This document shows, one piece after another, positions 42,499-57,400 of a DNA stretch of 64,000 nucleotides; within the stretch, counting starts at the first letter, position 1, and every line of letters begins with the position of its first letter. The notes beneath the pieces were generated by a model. The model saw only the letters and a program-made list of their open reading frames with translations. It was not told the DNA's origin and did no database searches. The DNA comes from JANQIO01 sp043585095 (GTDB lineage: Bacteria; Pseudomonadota; Gammaproteobacteria; Pseudomonadales; Halieaceae). The stretch is from the NCBI GenBank assembly GCA_043585095.1, contig CP121321.1, forward strand, positions 3,286,001 through 3,350,000, read 5' to 3'. Made by a program: the position numbers and the translations under genes.

Positions 42499-45400
42499 TT
42501 ATGTGAACAGGTTCTTGATATCGTCCAGAAGCTGTTCAATTTTGTGGGCGAGAGTATACCGCGATGCTTTCTCCAGTTGTGAATCCAGGTTTTGTCTTGA
42601 ATCTGCCTGTTTAGGCTCATCGCCTTCCGAATCGTCTTCTGCCGCAGCTTGATCCTCCTCTACGGGCAACTCCTCATCCGCACCGGGTTCAAGCTCTAGA
42701 ACAGGTGCTTCGCCTTCTTTTTCGCTGGCTTCGCTGACCACGGGCTCGTCTTTCTCGCTCTCAGCGATCATTTCTTCCAGAGACTCAACCTGAATAACAA
42801 ACACTCCATTGGCGCTATTGCCCGCCGCATCGCGCCCTACTACTGCGATCGTAATCTCCGTCTCGCCCGCAGCCGAAGCCGCGGCACCGTCTATGAGGAA
42901 GGTCATCGTGTCGGCGTCAAATATGACGTAGGAGGGCAGCGCGCTGCCGTCGATCAGCGTCGCTTCTATGAACAACTCTTCGTCTGGATTGCTGTGCTCA
43001 AACGTATTGGCAGGCAATGCGATAGTGGCGCCACCCTCGGCCAGAACCCGCTGGTTCTCGAAATTCACGGTCAAGCGAATAAGCTGCTCGTCAGCGTCCG
43101 CGACTGCTACATCGCCAGCATCGTCTCTAACGGATAGTGCGGGCTCGTTTATATCTGCATCTTCGCCATCAAATCGAGACTCGCCGCGCTGCGCTACTGC
43201 ATCGCGCTCTTCGCCAGCGGCTTCGGCAGGACGACCATCCTCGTTGAGCACTTCAATGCGGAAGCTACCTGACGCCGTTTGGCCTTGATCGTCGGTAGCA
43301 ACCAGCCGAACCGCTAGCTCGCTCACACCTTCAGACAGCGCTGCTTCGCCATCTACCGTAAAGCTCTGAGAGTTCGGATCGAAGCTGATGTAATCCGGCA
43401 GTGCGGAGCCATCTGCCAGCGTCGCCTCGACGGCGATAGACGCGAACGGATCATCGTGCGTAAAGGTGTTATAGGGTAGCGATACTTCCGTCGTGCCTTC
43501 CGCTGCTACCGGTTGGTCCGACGGATTTATCTGCAGGCGTAACTGGTCATCCGCGAAGCTTAAGTTGCTGCCAGGATCGATAGGGTCACTGTAGTCGAAG
43601 TCGACATTTGTATAGCGGCCGCTGTCGCCGTCGGCTTCACTACTGCTGCCTCCTTCAGTACCGGTCTGCGGCACATTATTGTTGGGCCCACGATCGCCTG
43701 CATTTGCGCCCGGAGGCGGAGTGCCCGGATCTGGCACTGGAATAACATCATCGACGTTGAGCACGGAAAGCGTTACCGCCGCTCGGCTGCTTTGGCTCAG
43801 TAGGTCTGTGGCCACGACCGTATATTGATAGCGGTTGGAGCCGGATTCAAAATCGTTAGCCTCGCCAGCTTCGCCTGTACTGGTAAGGCGGACATTACCC
43901 ACTGAATCAACCGCGTAATAGCCGTCCGGGGTTTGAGCACGGACAGATCCGTCAGCCCAAAGGAAACCATAGGAAGACAAACCGCTTCTATCGATAGCCT
44001 GTAGCCGGCCCAGGATATCTGATGCACTGGAGTCCTCAGCATAGTTGAAGACTTGAGATTGCATGATAGGTGCCGTGCTATCTATCGTGAGCTCAAGACG
44101 GCTAACGTCGCGACTGATGTTTCCAACCGCATCGGATACCGTCGCGACAACTTCATAGCGGCCATCTTCTAATGGCGCAGGCACATTCAGGGTCCACAAA
44201 CTACCCACTAGCGTAAGACGCCCGTCGCCCTCTGTATAAGTCGTTCCATCAACACGAACCGTGAATATATCGCCCGGCTGCAGTGCCACGGTGCCAGTCA
44301 AGCTGGGGGTATCGTCCCGGGTCGTGAGTTCGTTAACTGTCGGAACGGCAGGCGGTGTCGAATCGATAGTCAGTTCACCAGCCGTTGCGTCTGTTGAGAC
44401 GAACCCGAACTGATCAATAGATGTCGCCACCACATTGTATGTGCCATCTGCCAGCGGCGTCGCGCCGGCGAGGTTAAGCATCCACGCATTGCCATTAACC
44501 GACAAGAAGGGACTATCACCTAGCACGTAAGCCACGCCATTGACGGTTACCGTCAGGCCGCCCACTGAGCGAGCGCTATCGTAAGTTCCAGTTACAGTCG
44601 GGTTCGGATCCGAGGTTGTCTGGCTAACAACAGTTGGCGGCGTAGCGACAGAACCAACGTTAAGCTCATTTGCCGTGACGTCGACGCTAATATTGCCCGC
44701 GGGATCACTGAGCGAGGCCGTCACTTCGTAGACGCCCACATCAAGCACGTCATTGGCAGGGATGACGAGAGTCCAGGTTGAACCGCTAACCGTGAGGTTT
44801 CCGTCGCCTTCTGTGTACAGAACGCCATTGACGCTGACGGATAGCACCTCATCCGCTGTCGACGTAACGCTGCCTGTAATCAAAGGCGTCGTGTCTGCCG
44901 TGATCTGCGCAACGACCGTGGGTGGCTGCGGCGGAGTCAGATCAATCACCAATTCTGATGAGGTGCTATCAACGCTCGAGTTGCCTGCAGGGTCTGTAAC
45001 GCTGGCAATAACGTTGTAGGTACCGTCATCCAAAGCGTTGGCATCAGGGACAATCAAGGTCCATTGGTTACCCAGCAAACTCAATGCGCCGCCGCCCTCG
45101 GTATAGGTCACACCATCAACAACTACCGTGAGCGTTTCGCCAGCCTGAACATTGGCCGTACCAGTAATGGTCGGCGCAGGATCATTGGTTAGCTGCGTTA
45201 CAACCGTCGGCGCAGCTGGCCCGGATGTATCAATAACCAATTCGTTACTGGTGCTATCGGTGATCGTACTGCCACCAGCATCTGTAACCCGCGCTATCAC
45301 TTCGTAGCTGCCATCGGCTAGTGGCGTAGTGAGCGCCAGAGACCAGTTACCTCCGATCAAGGTGAGCTCTGGATCTGCCTCGACGTAAGTCACGCCGTTA

Positions 45401-48400
45401 ACGGTGACTTCGAGGAACTGCCCCGGCTGCAGCGTGCTCGTTCCTCTGACAACTGGCGTCGTATCGTTCGTGACTTGCGAGGTGACGGTCGGCGCTGCCG
45501 GTGCCGAGCCTTCAACAATATCGACTACCGAGATCGTAAATATCTCGCTATAAGTCAGACCCGTGCTGTCTTCAGTAATTATCTGCAGCGCTACCGTGGG
45601 CTCGGCTTCAAAATCCAGCGCGATGCCAGGACGCAATTTCAGCTGACCCAGACCGTCTACTTCAAAGCGACCGTCGCTTACCGTATAGCTATGCGTATCT
45701 CCAGCATCAGCATCGACCGTAGCAAGCTGGCCTATCACGGCGCCGGCCTGATTTTCCGTCACCGTGTCGTTGGTCAGCGTAATATCTGTCGGCGGGCTGG
45801 GCGGAGGCGTTACCGTCACCGTCACTGTAGACGCCTCAGTTACACCGCCGCTAACAACGCTATAGGTAAAGCTGTCTGTGCCAGTAAATCCAGCATTTGG
45901 TGTGTACGTGTAACCACCGTTGCCGTTATCTACGACTGTTCCGCTGGCCGCATCGTTATTGATCGTATAAAGCGGCGCGCCTTCAAAGGTGTCATTAATA
46001 GACACATCTGCCGTCAGCGGAGTATCTGTGAATGTCGTTCCTGTATCAGGAACAATATCGATGTCCGAAGTTACGGTGACCGAAATGGTCGCAGATGACG
46101 CGAATCCGTCGGCGTCAGTCACTCTAATCACGAAGCTATCGGTGCCGTTAAAGTCCGCATTCGGGGTGTAGGTCCAAGCACCACTCGCCGCATCAACAGA
46201 CGCCGTGCCATTTGTGCCCTGGACGTTGATAGCAAACGGCGTTGGTCCCAAACCGTCCACGTCATTGACTACCAGTGTGGCCCCGAACGTTGTGTCTTCG
46301 TCGCCCGTCGCACTACCACCACTGATGATTGTAGTGGGGCCATCATCAACGTTCGCTGTCACCGTGATAGCAACCGTCTCCGTCGAGCTCTCACCGCTCG
46401 CTGCGTCCGTCACCACATACGTGAAGCTATCGGTACCCGTGAAGCCAGGTGTCGGTGTATAGGTGTACGTGCCATCACCATTGAGGAGCAGTGTTCCATC
46501 CGACACATCGCCGCCACCCGTTAACGCGTACGTCAACACACCGCCTGAGGTCGTGCTGTCGTTGCTCGACAGGTCTCCAGCGCCCGAACTATTCTGGGAA
46601 ACTGTCAATGTGTCTGCGCCGACACTCAAATCATCAACAAACACCATGATGATAGAAACCGAACCGCTAGCTTCATCCTCAGGCGTGCCGTCGGATACTT
46701 CGTAGAGGAATTGGTCAACCACACCGTCATAGTTAGGCGCCGGCGTAAACACCAATTGTGTCAGCTGGGCAGGAGTCAGAGTATCCGAAGCGCTAACCAC
46801 CGCGCCGCCAGCGCCAATAGTGATTACCCCTTGCGAAACCAGCGGTACCTGGTTCACGGTAATCGTTAGGGTGTCACCGGTATCAATATCAGTCGGTGCT
46901 GGAATACCCAAAGGTGTGTTCGTGCTGTCTTCAGTGACACCAACAACAATCGAATCATTAGGTATATCAGGTGCATCGTCAGCTGGGCTTACAGTAATCG
47001 TAACCGTTGCGCTCGAAGCATCCCCATCCACATCCGTAAGGGTATAGGTGAAACTGTCAACTCCACTAAAGTTCGCTGGAGGCGTGTAGTCAAAGGTGCC
47101 ATCTGTGTTCATTACCACAGAACCGCCCTGCAGGCTGTTCGCCGCAGCGCTATAGGTATTTCCACCATCCGTTGAGGCAGTGTCGTTTACACTGACATCC
47201 CCACTGAACAACGTGTCTTCGGATACAGTCACAGCATCATCTACCGCTACAGGTACATCGCCTGCTACGGCCGTCACCGTGATTACAACCGTCTCCGTCG
47301 AGCTCTCTCCACTCGCCGCATCACTCACCACATACGTGAAGCTATCCGTGCCCGTGAACCCAACATCCGGCGTGTACGTGTAACTACCATCTCCATTCAG
47401 AACCAGCGTGCCATCACTCACATCGCCGCCAGCATCCAACGCATAACTCAAAACACCGCCCGACGTCGTACTGTCATTACTCGACAGATCGCCGCCTCCG
47501 CTACCGTCCTGCGTCACCGTCAACGTGTCCGCACCAACACTCAGATCAACGACCGGATCAACCGTCACATTCAACGTCACCGTCGACGTGAACCCTTCCG
47601 CATCCGTCACCACAACCGTAAAGCTGTCCGTGCCGTTAAAGTTCGCATCCGGCGTGTACGTCCACGCGCCACTCGTCGCATCTATCGACGCCGTGCCATT
47701 ACTGCCCTGGCTCGCTATCGCATACGGACTCGCCGACAGACCATCCGCATCACTCACAACCAGCGTGTTCGACAGAACCGTATCTTCGTCGCCCGTATCA
47801 CTCGCGCCACTCACCACAACCGCCGCGCCGTCATCGACGTTCGCCGTCACCGTGATTACAACCGTCTCCGTCGAGCTCTCTCCACTCGCCGCATCACTCA
47901 CCACATACGTGAAGCTATCCGTGCCCGTGAACCCAACATCCGGCGTGTACGTGTAACTACCATCTCCATTCAGAACCAGCGTGCCATCACTCACATCGCC
48001 GCCAGCATCCAACGCATAACTCAAAACACCGCCCGACGTCGTACTGTCATTACTCGACAGATCGCCGCCTCCGCTACCGTCCTGCGTCACCGTCAACGTG
48101 TCCGCACCAACACTCAGATCAACGACCGGATCAACCGTCACATTCAACGTCACCGTCGACGTGAACCCTTCCGCATCCGTCACCACAACCGTAAAGCTGT
48201 CCGTGCCGTTAAAGTTCGCATCCGGCGTGTACGTCCACGCGCCACTCGTCGCATCTATCGACGCCGTGCCATTACTGCCCTGGCTCGCTATCGCATACGG
48301 ACTCGCCGACAGACCATCCGCATCACTCACAACCAGCGTGTTCGACAGAACCGTATCTTCGTCGCCCGTATCACTCGCGCCACTCACCACAACCGCCGCG

Positions 48401-51400
48401 CCGTCATCGACGTTCGCCGTCACCGTGATTACAACCGTCTCCGTCGAGCTCTCTCCACTCGCCGCATCACTCACCACATACGTGAAGCTATCCGTGCCCG
48501 TGAACCCAACATCCGGCGTGTACGTGTAACTACCATCTCCATTCAGAACCAGCGTGCCATCACTCACATCGCCGCCAGCATCCAACGCATAACTCAAAAC
48601 ACCGCCCGACGTCGTACTGTCATTACTCGACAGATCGCCGCCTCCGCTACCGTCCTGCGTCACCGTCAACGTGTCCGCACCAACACTCAGATCAACGACC
48701 GGATCAACCGTCACATTCAACGTCACCGTCGACGTGAACCCTTCCGCATCCGTCACCACAACCGTAAAGCTGTCCGTGCCGTTAAAGTTCGCATCCGGCG
48801 TGTACGTCCACGCGCCACTCGTCGCATCTATCGACGCCGTGCCATTACTGCCCTGGCTCGCTATCGCATACGGACTCGCCGACAGACCATCCGCATCACT
48901 CACAACCAGCGTGTTCGACAGAACCGTATCTTCGTCGCCCGTATCACTCGCGCCACTCACCACAACCGCCGCGCCGTCATCGACGTTCGCCGTCACCGTG
49001 ATTACAACCGTCTCCGTCGAGCTCTCTCCACTCGCCGCATCACTCACCACATACGTGAAGCTATCCGTGCCCGTGAACCCAACATCCGGCGTGTACGTGT
49101 AACTACCATCTCCATTCAGAACCAGCGTGCCATCACTCACATCGCCGCCAGCATCCAACGCATAACTCAAAACACCGCCCGACGTCGTACTGTCATTACT
49201 CGACAGATCGCCGCCTCCGCTACCGTCCTGCGTCACCGTCAACGTGTCCGCACCAACACTCAGATCAACGACCGGATCAACCGTCACATTCAACGTCACC
49301 GTCGACGTGAACCCTTCCGCATCCGTCACCACAACCGTAAAGCTGTCCGTGCCGTTAAAGTTCGCATCCGGCGTGTACGTCCACGCGCCACTCGTCGCAT
49401 CTATCGACGCCGTGCCATTACTGCCCTGGCTCGCTATCGCATACGGACTCGCCGACAGACCATCCGCATCACTCACAACCAGCGTGTTCGACAGAACCGT
49501 ATCTTCGTCGCCCGTATCACTCGCGCCACTCACCACAACCGCCGCGCCGTCATCGACGTTCGCCGTCACCGTGATTACAACCGTCTCCGTCGAGCTCTCT
49601 CCACTCGCCGCATCACTCACCACATACGTGAAGCTATCCGTGCCCGTGAACCCAACATCCGGCGTGTACGTGTAACTACCATCTCCATTCAGAACCAGCG
49701 TGCCATCACTCACATCGCCGCCAGCATCCAACGCATAACTCAAAACACCGCCCGACAGCGTACTGTCATTACTCGACAGATCGCCGCCTCCGCTACCGTC
49801 CTGCGTCACCGTCAACGTGTCCGCACCAACACTCAGATCAACGACCGGATCAACCGTCACATTCAACGTCACCGTCGACGTGAACCCTTCCGCATCCGTC
49901 ACCACAACCGTAAAGCTGTCCGTGCCGTTAAAGTTCGCATCCGGCGTGTACGTCCACGCGCCACTCGTCGCATCTATCGACGCCGTGCCATTACTGCCCT
50001 GGCTCGCTATCGCATACGGACTCGCCGACAGACCATCCGCATCACTCACAACCAGCGTGTTCGACAGAACCGTATCTTCGTCGCCCGTATCACTCGCGCC
50101 ACTCACCACAACCGCCGCGCCGTCATCGACGTTCGCCGTCACCGTGATTACAACCGTCTCCGTCGAGCTCTCTCCACTCGCCGCATCACTCACCACATAC
50201 GTGAAGCTATCCGTGCCCGTGAACCCAACATCCGGCGTGTACGTGTAACTACCATCTCCATTCAGAACCAGCGTGCCATCACTCACATCGCCGCCAGCAT
50301 CCAACGCATAACTCAAAACACCGCCCGACGTCGTACTGTCATTACTCGACAGATCGCCGCCTCCGCTACCGTCCTGCGTCACCGTCAACGTGTCCGCACC
50401 AACACTCAGATCAACGACCGGATCAACCGTCACATTCAACGTCACCGTCGACGTGAACCCTTCCGCATCCGTCACCACAACCGTAAAGCTGTCCGTGCCG
50501 TTAAAGTTCGCATCCGGCGTGTACGTCCACGCGCCACTCGTCGCATCTATCGACGCCGTGCCATTACTGCCCTGGCTCGCTATCGCATACGGACTCGCCG
50601 ACAGACCATCCGCATCACTCACAACCAGCGTGTTCGACAGAACCGTATCTTCGTCGCCCGTATCACTCGCGCCACTCACCACAACCGCCGCGCCGTCATC
50701 GACGTTCGCCGTCACCGTGATTACAACCGTCTCCGTCGAGCTCTCTCCACTCGCCGCATCACTCACCACATACGTGAAGCTATCCGTGCCGTTGAAGTTC
50801 GCATCCGGCGTGTACGTGTACGTACCGTCGCCATTCAAGTTCAGCGTGCCGTTACTGACATCCGTATCAACCGCATACGTCAGCGTGCCACCCGACAGCG
50901 TACTGTCATTCGTCGACACATCGCCTGGGTTCGCAACACTGTCTTCGTCGACCGTCAGCGTGTCATCCGCCGCCGTCAGATCCGTCACCGGATCAACCGT
51001 GATCGTCACCGTCTGCGTCAGGCTCTCGCCGCTATCCGCATCCGTCACAACATACGTGAAGCTATCCGTGCCGTTGAAGTTCGCATCCGGCGTGTACGTG
51101 TACGTACCGTCGCCATTCAAGTTCAGCGTGCCGTTACTGACATCCGTATCAACCGCATACGTCAGCGTGCCACCCGACAGCGTACTGTCATTCGTCGACA
51201 CATCGCCTGGGTTCGCAACACTGTCTTCGTCGACCGTCAGCGTGTCATCCGCCGCCGTCAGATCCGTCACCGGATCAACCGTGATCGTCACCGTCTGCGT
51301 CAGGCTCTCGCCGCTATCCGCATCCGTCACAACATACGTGAAGCTATCCGTGCCGTTGAAGTTCGCATCCGGCGTGTACGTGTACGTACCGTCGCCATTC

Positions 51401-54400
51401 AAGTTCAGCGTGCCGTTACTGACATCCGTATCAACCGCATACGTCAGCGTGCCACCCGACAGCGTACTGTCATTCGTCGACACATCGCCTGGGTTCGCAA
51501 CACTGTCTTCGTCGACCGTCAGCGTGTCATCCGCCGCCGTCAGATCCGTCACCGGATCAACCGTGATCGTCACCGTCTGCGTCAGGCTCTCGCCGCTATC
51601 CGCATCCGTCACAACATACGTGAAGCTATCCGTGCCGTTGAAGTTCGCATCCGGCGTGTACGTGTACGTACCGTCGCCATTCAAGTTCAGCGTGCCGTTA
51701 CTGACATCCGTATCAACCGCATACGTCAGCGTGCCACCCGACAGCGTACTGTCATTCGTCGACACATCGCCTGGGTTCGCAACACTGTCTTCGTCGACCG
51801 TCAGCGTGTCATCCGCCGCCGTCAGATCCGTCACCGGATCAACCGTGATCGTCACCGTCTGCGTCAGGCTCTCGCCGCTATCCGCATCCGTCACAACATA
51901 CGTGAAGCTATCCGTGCCGTTGAAGTTCGCATCCGGCGTGTACGTGTACGTACCGTCGCCATTCAAGTTCAGCGTGCCGTTACTGACATCCGTATCAACC
52001 GCATACGTCAGCGTGCCACCCGACAGCGTACTGTCATTCGTCGACACATCGCCTGGGTTCGCAACACTGTCTTCGTCGACCGTCAGCGTGTCATCCGCCG
52101 CCGTCAGATCCGTCACCGGATCAACCGTGATCGTCACCGTCTGCGTCAGGCTCTCGCCGCTATCCGCATCCGTCACAACATACGTGAAGCTATCCGTGCC
52201 GTTGAAGTTCGCATCCGGCGTGTACGTGTACGTACCGTCGCCATTCAAGTTCAGCGTGCCGTTACTGACATCCGTATCAACCGCATACGTCAGCGTGCCA
52301 CCCGACAGCGTACTGTCATTCGTCGACACATCGCCTGGGTTCGCAACACTGTCTTCGTCGACCGTCAGCGTGTCATCCGCCGCCGTCAGATCCGTCACCG
52401 GATCAACCGTGATCGTCACCGTCTGCGTCAGGCTCTCGCCGCTATCCGCATCCGTCACAACATACGTGAAGCTATCCGTGCCGTTGAAGTTCGCATCCGG
52501 CGTGTACGTGTACGTACCGTCGCCATTCAAGTTCAGCGTGCCGTTACTGACATCCGTATCAACCGCATACGTCAGCGTGCCACCCGACAGCGTACTGTCA
52601 TTCGTCGACACATCGCCTGGGTTCGCAACACTGTCTTCGTCGACCGTCAGCGTGTCATCCGCCGCCGTCAGATCCGTCACCGGATCAACCGTGATCGTCA
52701 CCGTCTGCGTCAGGCTCTCGCCGCTATCCGCATCCGTCACAACATACGTGAAGCTATCCGTGCCGTTGAAGTTCGCATCCGGCGTGTACGTGTACGTACC
52801 GTCGCCATTCAAGTTCAGCGTGCCGTTACTGACATCCGTATCAACCGCATACGTCAGCGTGCCACCCGACAGCGTACTGTCATTCGTCGACACATCGCCT
52901 GGGTTCGCAACACTGTCTTCGTCGACCGTCAGCGTGTCATCCGCCGCCGTCAGATCCGTCACCGGATCAACCGTGATCGTCACCGTCTGCGTCAGGCTCT
53001 CGCCGCTATCCGCATCCGTCACAACATACGTGAAGCTATCCGTGCCGTTGAAGTTCGCATCCGGCGTGTACGTGTACGTACCGTCGCCATTCAAGTTCAG
53101 CGTGCCGTTACTGACATCCGTATCAACCGCATACGTCAGCGTGCCACCCGACAGCGTACTGTCATTCGTCGACACATCGCCTGGGTTCGCAACACTGTCT
53201 TCGTCGACCGTCAGCGTGTCATCCGCCGCCGTCAGATCCGTCACCGGATCAACCGTGATCGTCACCGTCTGCGTCAGGCTCTCGCCGCTATCCGCATCCG
53301 TCACAACATACGTGAAGCTATCCGTGCCGTTGAAGTTCGCATCCGGCGTGTACGTGTACGTACCGTCGCCATTCAAGTTCAGCGTGCCGTTACTGACATC
53401 CGTATCAACCGCATACGTCAGCGTGCCACCCGACAGCGTACTGTCATTCGTCGACACATCGCCTGGGTTCGCAACACTGTCTTCGTCGACCGTCAGCGTG
53501 TCATCCGCCGCCGTCAGATCCGTCACCGGATCAACCGTGATCGTCACCGTCTGCGTCAGGCTCTCGCCGCTATCCGCATCCGTCACAACATACGTGAAGC
53601 TATCCGTGCCGTTGAAGTTCGCATCCGGCGTGTACGTGTACGTACCGTCGCCATTCAAGTTCAGCGTGCCGTTACTGACATCCGTATCAACCGCATACGT
53701 CAGCGTGCCACCCGACAGCGTACTGTCATTCGTCGACACATCGCCTGGGTTCGCAACACTGTCTTCGTCGACCGTCAGCGTGTCATCCGCCGCCGTCAGA
53801 TCCGTCACCGGATCAACCGTGATCGTCACCGTCTGCGTCAGGCTCTCGCCGCTATCCGCATCCGTCACAACATACGTGAAGCTATCCGTGCCGTTGAAGT
53901 TCGCATCCGGCGTGTACGTGTACGTACCGTCGCCATTCAAGTTCAGCGTGCCGTTACTGACATCCGTATCAACCGCATACGTCAGCGTGCCACCCGACAG
54001 CGTACTGTCATTCGTCGACACATCGCCTGGGTTCGCAACACTGTCTTCGTCGACCGTCAGCGTGTCATCCGCCGCCGTCAGATCCGTCACCGGATCAACC
54101 GTGATCGTCACCGTCTGCGTCAGGCTCTCGCCGCTATCCGCATCCGTCACAACATACGTGAAGCTATCCGTGCCGTTGAAGTTCGCATCCGGCGTGTACG
54201 TGTACGTACCGTCGCCATTCAAGTTCAGCGTGCCGTTACTGACATCCGTATCAACCGCATACGTCAGCGTGCCACCCGACAGCGTACTGTCATTCGTCGA
54301 CACATCGCCTGGGTTCGCAACACTGTCTTCGTCGACCGTCAGCGTGTCATCCGCCGCCGTCAGATCCGTCACCGGATCAACCGTGATCGTCACCGTCTGC

Positions 54401-57400
54401 GTCAGGCTCTCGCCGCTATCCGCATCCGTCACAACATACGTGAAGCTATCCGTGCCGTTGAAGTTCGCATCCGGCGTGTACGTGTACGTACCGTCGCCAT
54501 TCAAGTTCAGCGTGCCGTTACTGACATCCGTATCAACCGCATACGTCAGCGTGCCACCCGACAGCGTACTGTCATTCGTCGACACATCGCCTGGGTTCGC
54601 AACACTGTCTTCGTCGACCGTCAGCGTGTCATCCGCCGCCGTCAGATCCGTCACCGGATCAACCGTGATCGTCACCGTCTGCGTCAGGCTCTCGCCGCTA
54701 TCCGCATCCGTCACAACATACGTGAAGCTATCCGTGCCGTTGAAGTTCGCATCCGGCGTGTACGTGTACGTACCGTCGCCATTCAAGTTCAGCGTGCCGT
54801 TACTGACATCCGTATCAACCGCATACGTCAGCGTGCCACCCGACAGCGTACTGTCATTCGTCGACACATCGCCTGGGTTCGCAACACTGTCTTCGTCGAC
54901 CGTCAGCGTGTCATCCGCCGCCGTCAGATCCGTCACCGGATCAACCGTGATCGTCACCGTCTGCGTCAGGCTCTCGCCGCTATCCGCATCCGTCACAACA
55001 TACGTGAAGCTATCCGTGCCGTTGAAGTTCGCATCCGGCGTGTACGTGTACGTACCGTCGCCATTCAAGTTCAGCGTGCCGTTACTGACATCCGTATCAA
55101 CCGCATACGTCAGCGTGCCACCCGACAGCGTACTGTCATTCGTCGACACATCGCCTGGGTTCGCAACACTGTCTTCGTCGACCGTCAGCGTGTCATCCGC
55201 CGCCGTCAGATCCGTCACCGGATCAACCGTGATCGTCACCGTCTGCGTCAGGCTCTCGCCGCTATCCGCATCCGTCACAACATACGTGAAGCTATCCGTG
55301 CCGTTGAAGTTCGCATCCGGCGTGTACGTGTACGTACCGTCGCCATTCAAGTTCAGCGTGCCGTTACTGACATCCGTATCAACCGCATACGTCAGCGTGC
55401 CACCCGACAGCGTACTGTCATTCGTCGACACATCGCCTGGGTTCGCAACACTGTCTTCGTCGACCGTCAGCGTGTCATCCGCCGCCGTCAGATCCGTCAC
55501 CGGATCAACCGTGATCGTCACCGTCTGCGTCAGGCTCTCGCCGCTATCCGCATCCGTCACAACATACGTGAAGCTATCCGTGCCGTTGAAGTTCGCATCC
55601 GGCGTGTACGTGTACGTACCGTCGCCATTCAAGTTCAGCGTGCCGTTACTGACATCCGTATCAACCGCATACGTCAGCGTGCCACCCGACAGCGTACTGT
55701 CATTCGTCGACACATCGCCTGGGTTCGCAACACTGTCTTCGTCGACCGTCAGCGTGTCATCCGCCGCCGTCAGATCCGTCACCGGATCAACCGTGATCGT
55801 CACCGTCTGCGTCAGGCTCTCGCCGCTATCCGCATCCGTCACAACATACGTGAAGCTATCCGTGCCGTTGAAGTTCGCATCCGGCGTGTACGTGTACGTA
55901 CCGTCGCCATTCAAGTTCAGCGTGCCGTTACTGACATCCGTATCAACCGCATACGTCAGCGTGCCACCCGACAGCGTACTGTCATTCGTCGACACATCGC
56001 CTGGGTTCGCAACACTGTCTTCGTCGACCGTCAGCGTGTCATCCGCCGCCGTCAGATCCGTCACCGGATCAACCGTGATCGTCACCGTCTGCGTCAGGCT
56101 CTCGCCGCTATCCGCATCCGTCACAACATACGTGAAGCTATCCGTGCCGTTGAAGTTCGCATCCGGCGTGTACGTGTACGTACCGTCGCCATTCAAGTTC
56201 AGCGTGCCGTTACTGACATCCGTATCAACCGCATACGTCAGCGTGCCACCCGACAGCGTACTGTCATTCGTCGACACATCGCCTGGGTTCGCAACACTGT
56301 CTTCGTCGACCGTCAGCGTGTCATCCGCCGCCGTCAGATCCGTCACCGGATCAACCGTGATCGTCACCGTCTGCGTCAGGCTCTCGCCGCTATCCGCATC
56401 CGTCACAACATACGTGAAGCTATCCGTGCCGTTGAAGTTCGCATCCGGCGTGTACGTGTACGTACCGTCGCCATTCAAGTTCAGCGTGCCGTTACTGACA
56501 TCCGTATCAACCGCATACGTCAGCGTGCCACCCGACAGCGTACTGTCATTCGTCGACACATCGCCTGGGTTCGCAACACTGTCTTCGTCGACCGTCAGCG
56601 TGTCATCCGCCGCCGTCAGATCCGTCACCGGATCAACCGTGATCGTCACCGTCTGCGTCAGGCTCTCGCCGCTATCCGCATCCGTCACAACATACGTGAA
56701 GCTATCCGTGCCGTTGAAGTTCGCATCCGGCGTGTACGTGTACGTACCGTCGCCATTCAAGTTCAGCGTGCCGTTACTGACATCCGTATCAACCGCATAC
56801 GTCAGCGTGCCACCCGACAGCGTACTGTCATTCGTCGACACATCGCCTGGGTTCGCAACACTGTCTTCGTCGACCGTCAGCGTGTCATCCGCCGCCGTCA
56901 GATCCGTCACCGGATCAACCGTGATCGTCACCGTCTGCGTCAGGCTCTCGCCGCTATCCGCATCCGTCACAACATACGTGAAGCTATCCGTGCCGTTGAA
57001 GTTCGCATCCGGCGTGTACGTGTACGTACCGTCGCCATTCAAGTTCAGCGTGCCGTTACTGACATCCGTATCAACCGCATACGTCAGCGTGCCACCCGAC
57101 AGCGTACTGTCATTCGTCGACACATCGCCTGGGTTCGCAACACTGTCTTCGTCGACCGTCAGCGTGTCATCCGCCGCCGTCAGATCCGTCACCGGATCAA
57201 CCGTGATCGTCACCGTCTGCGTCAGGCTCTCGCCGCTATCCGCATCCGTCACAACATACGTGAAGCTATCCGTGCCGTTGAAGTTCGCATCCGGCGTGTA
57301 CGTGTACGTACCGTCGCCATTCAAGTTCAGCGTGCCGTTACTGACATCCGTATCAACCGCATACGTCAGCGTGCCACCCGACAGCGTACTGTCATTCGTC

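Noticed and set aside
42499..42790. RTX type I secretion signal at the C-terminus of the giant protein.
   Set aside because: No GGxGxDxxx nonapeptides are visible; only an acidic tail and amphipathic helix, so classical RTX secretion cannot be claimed.
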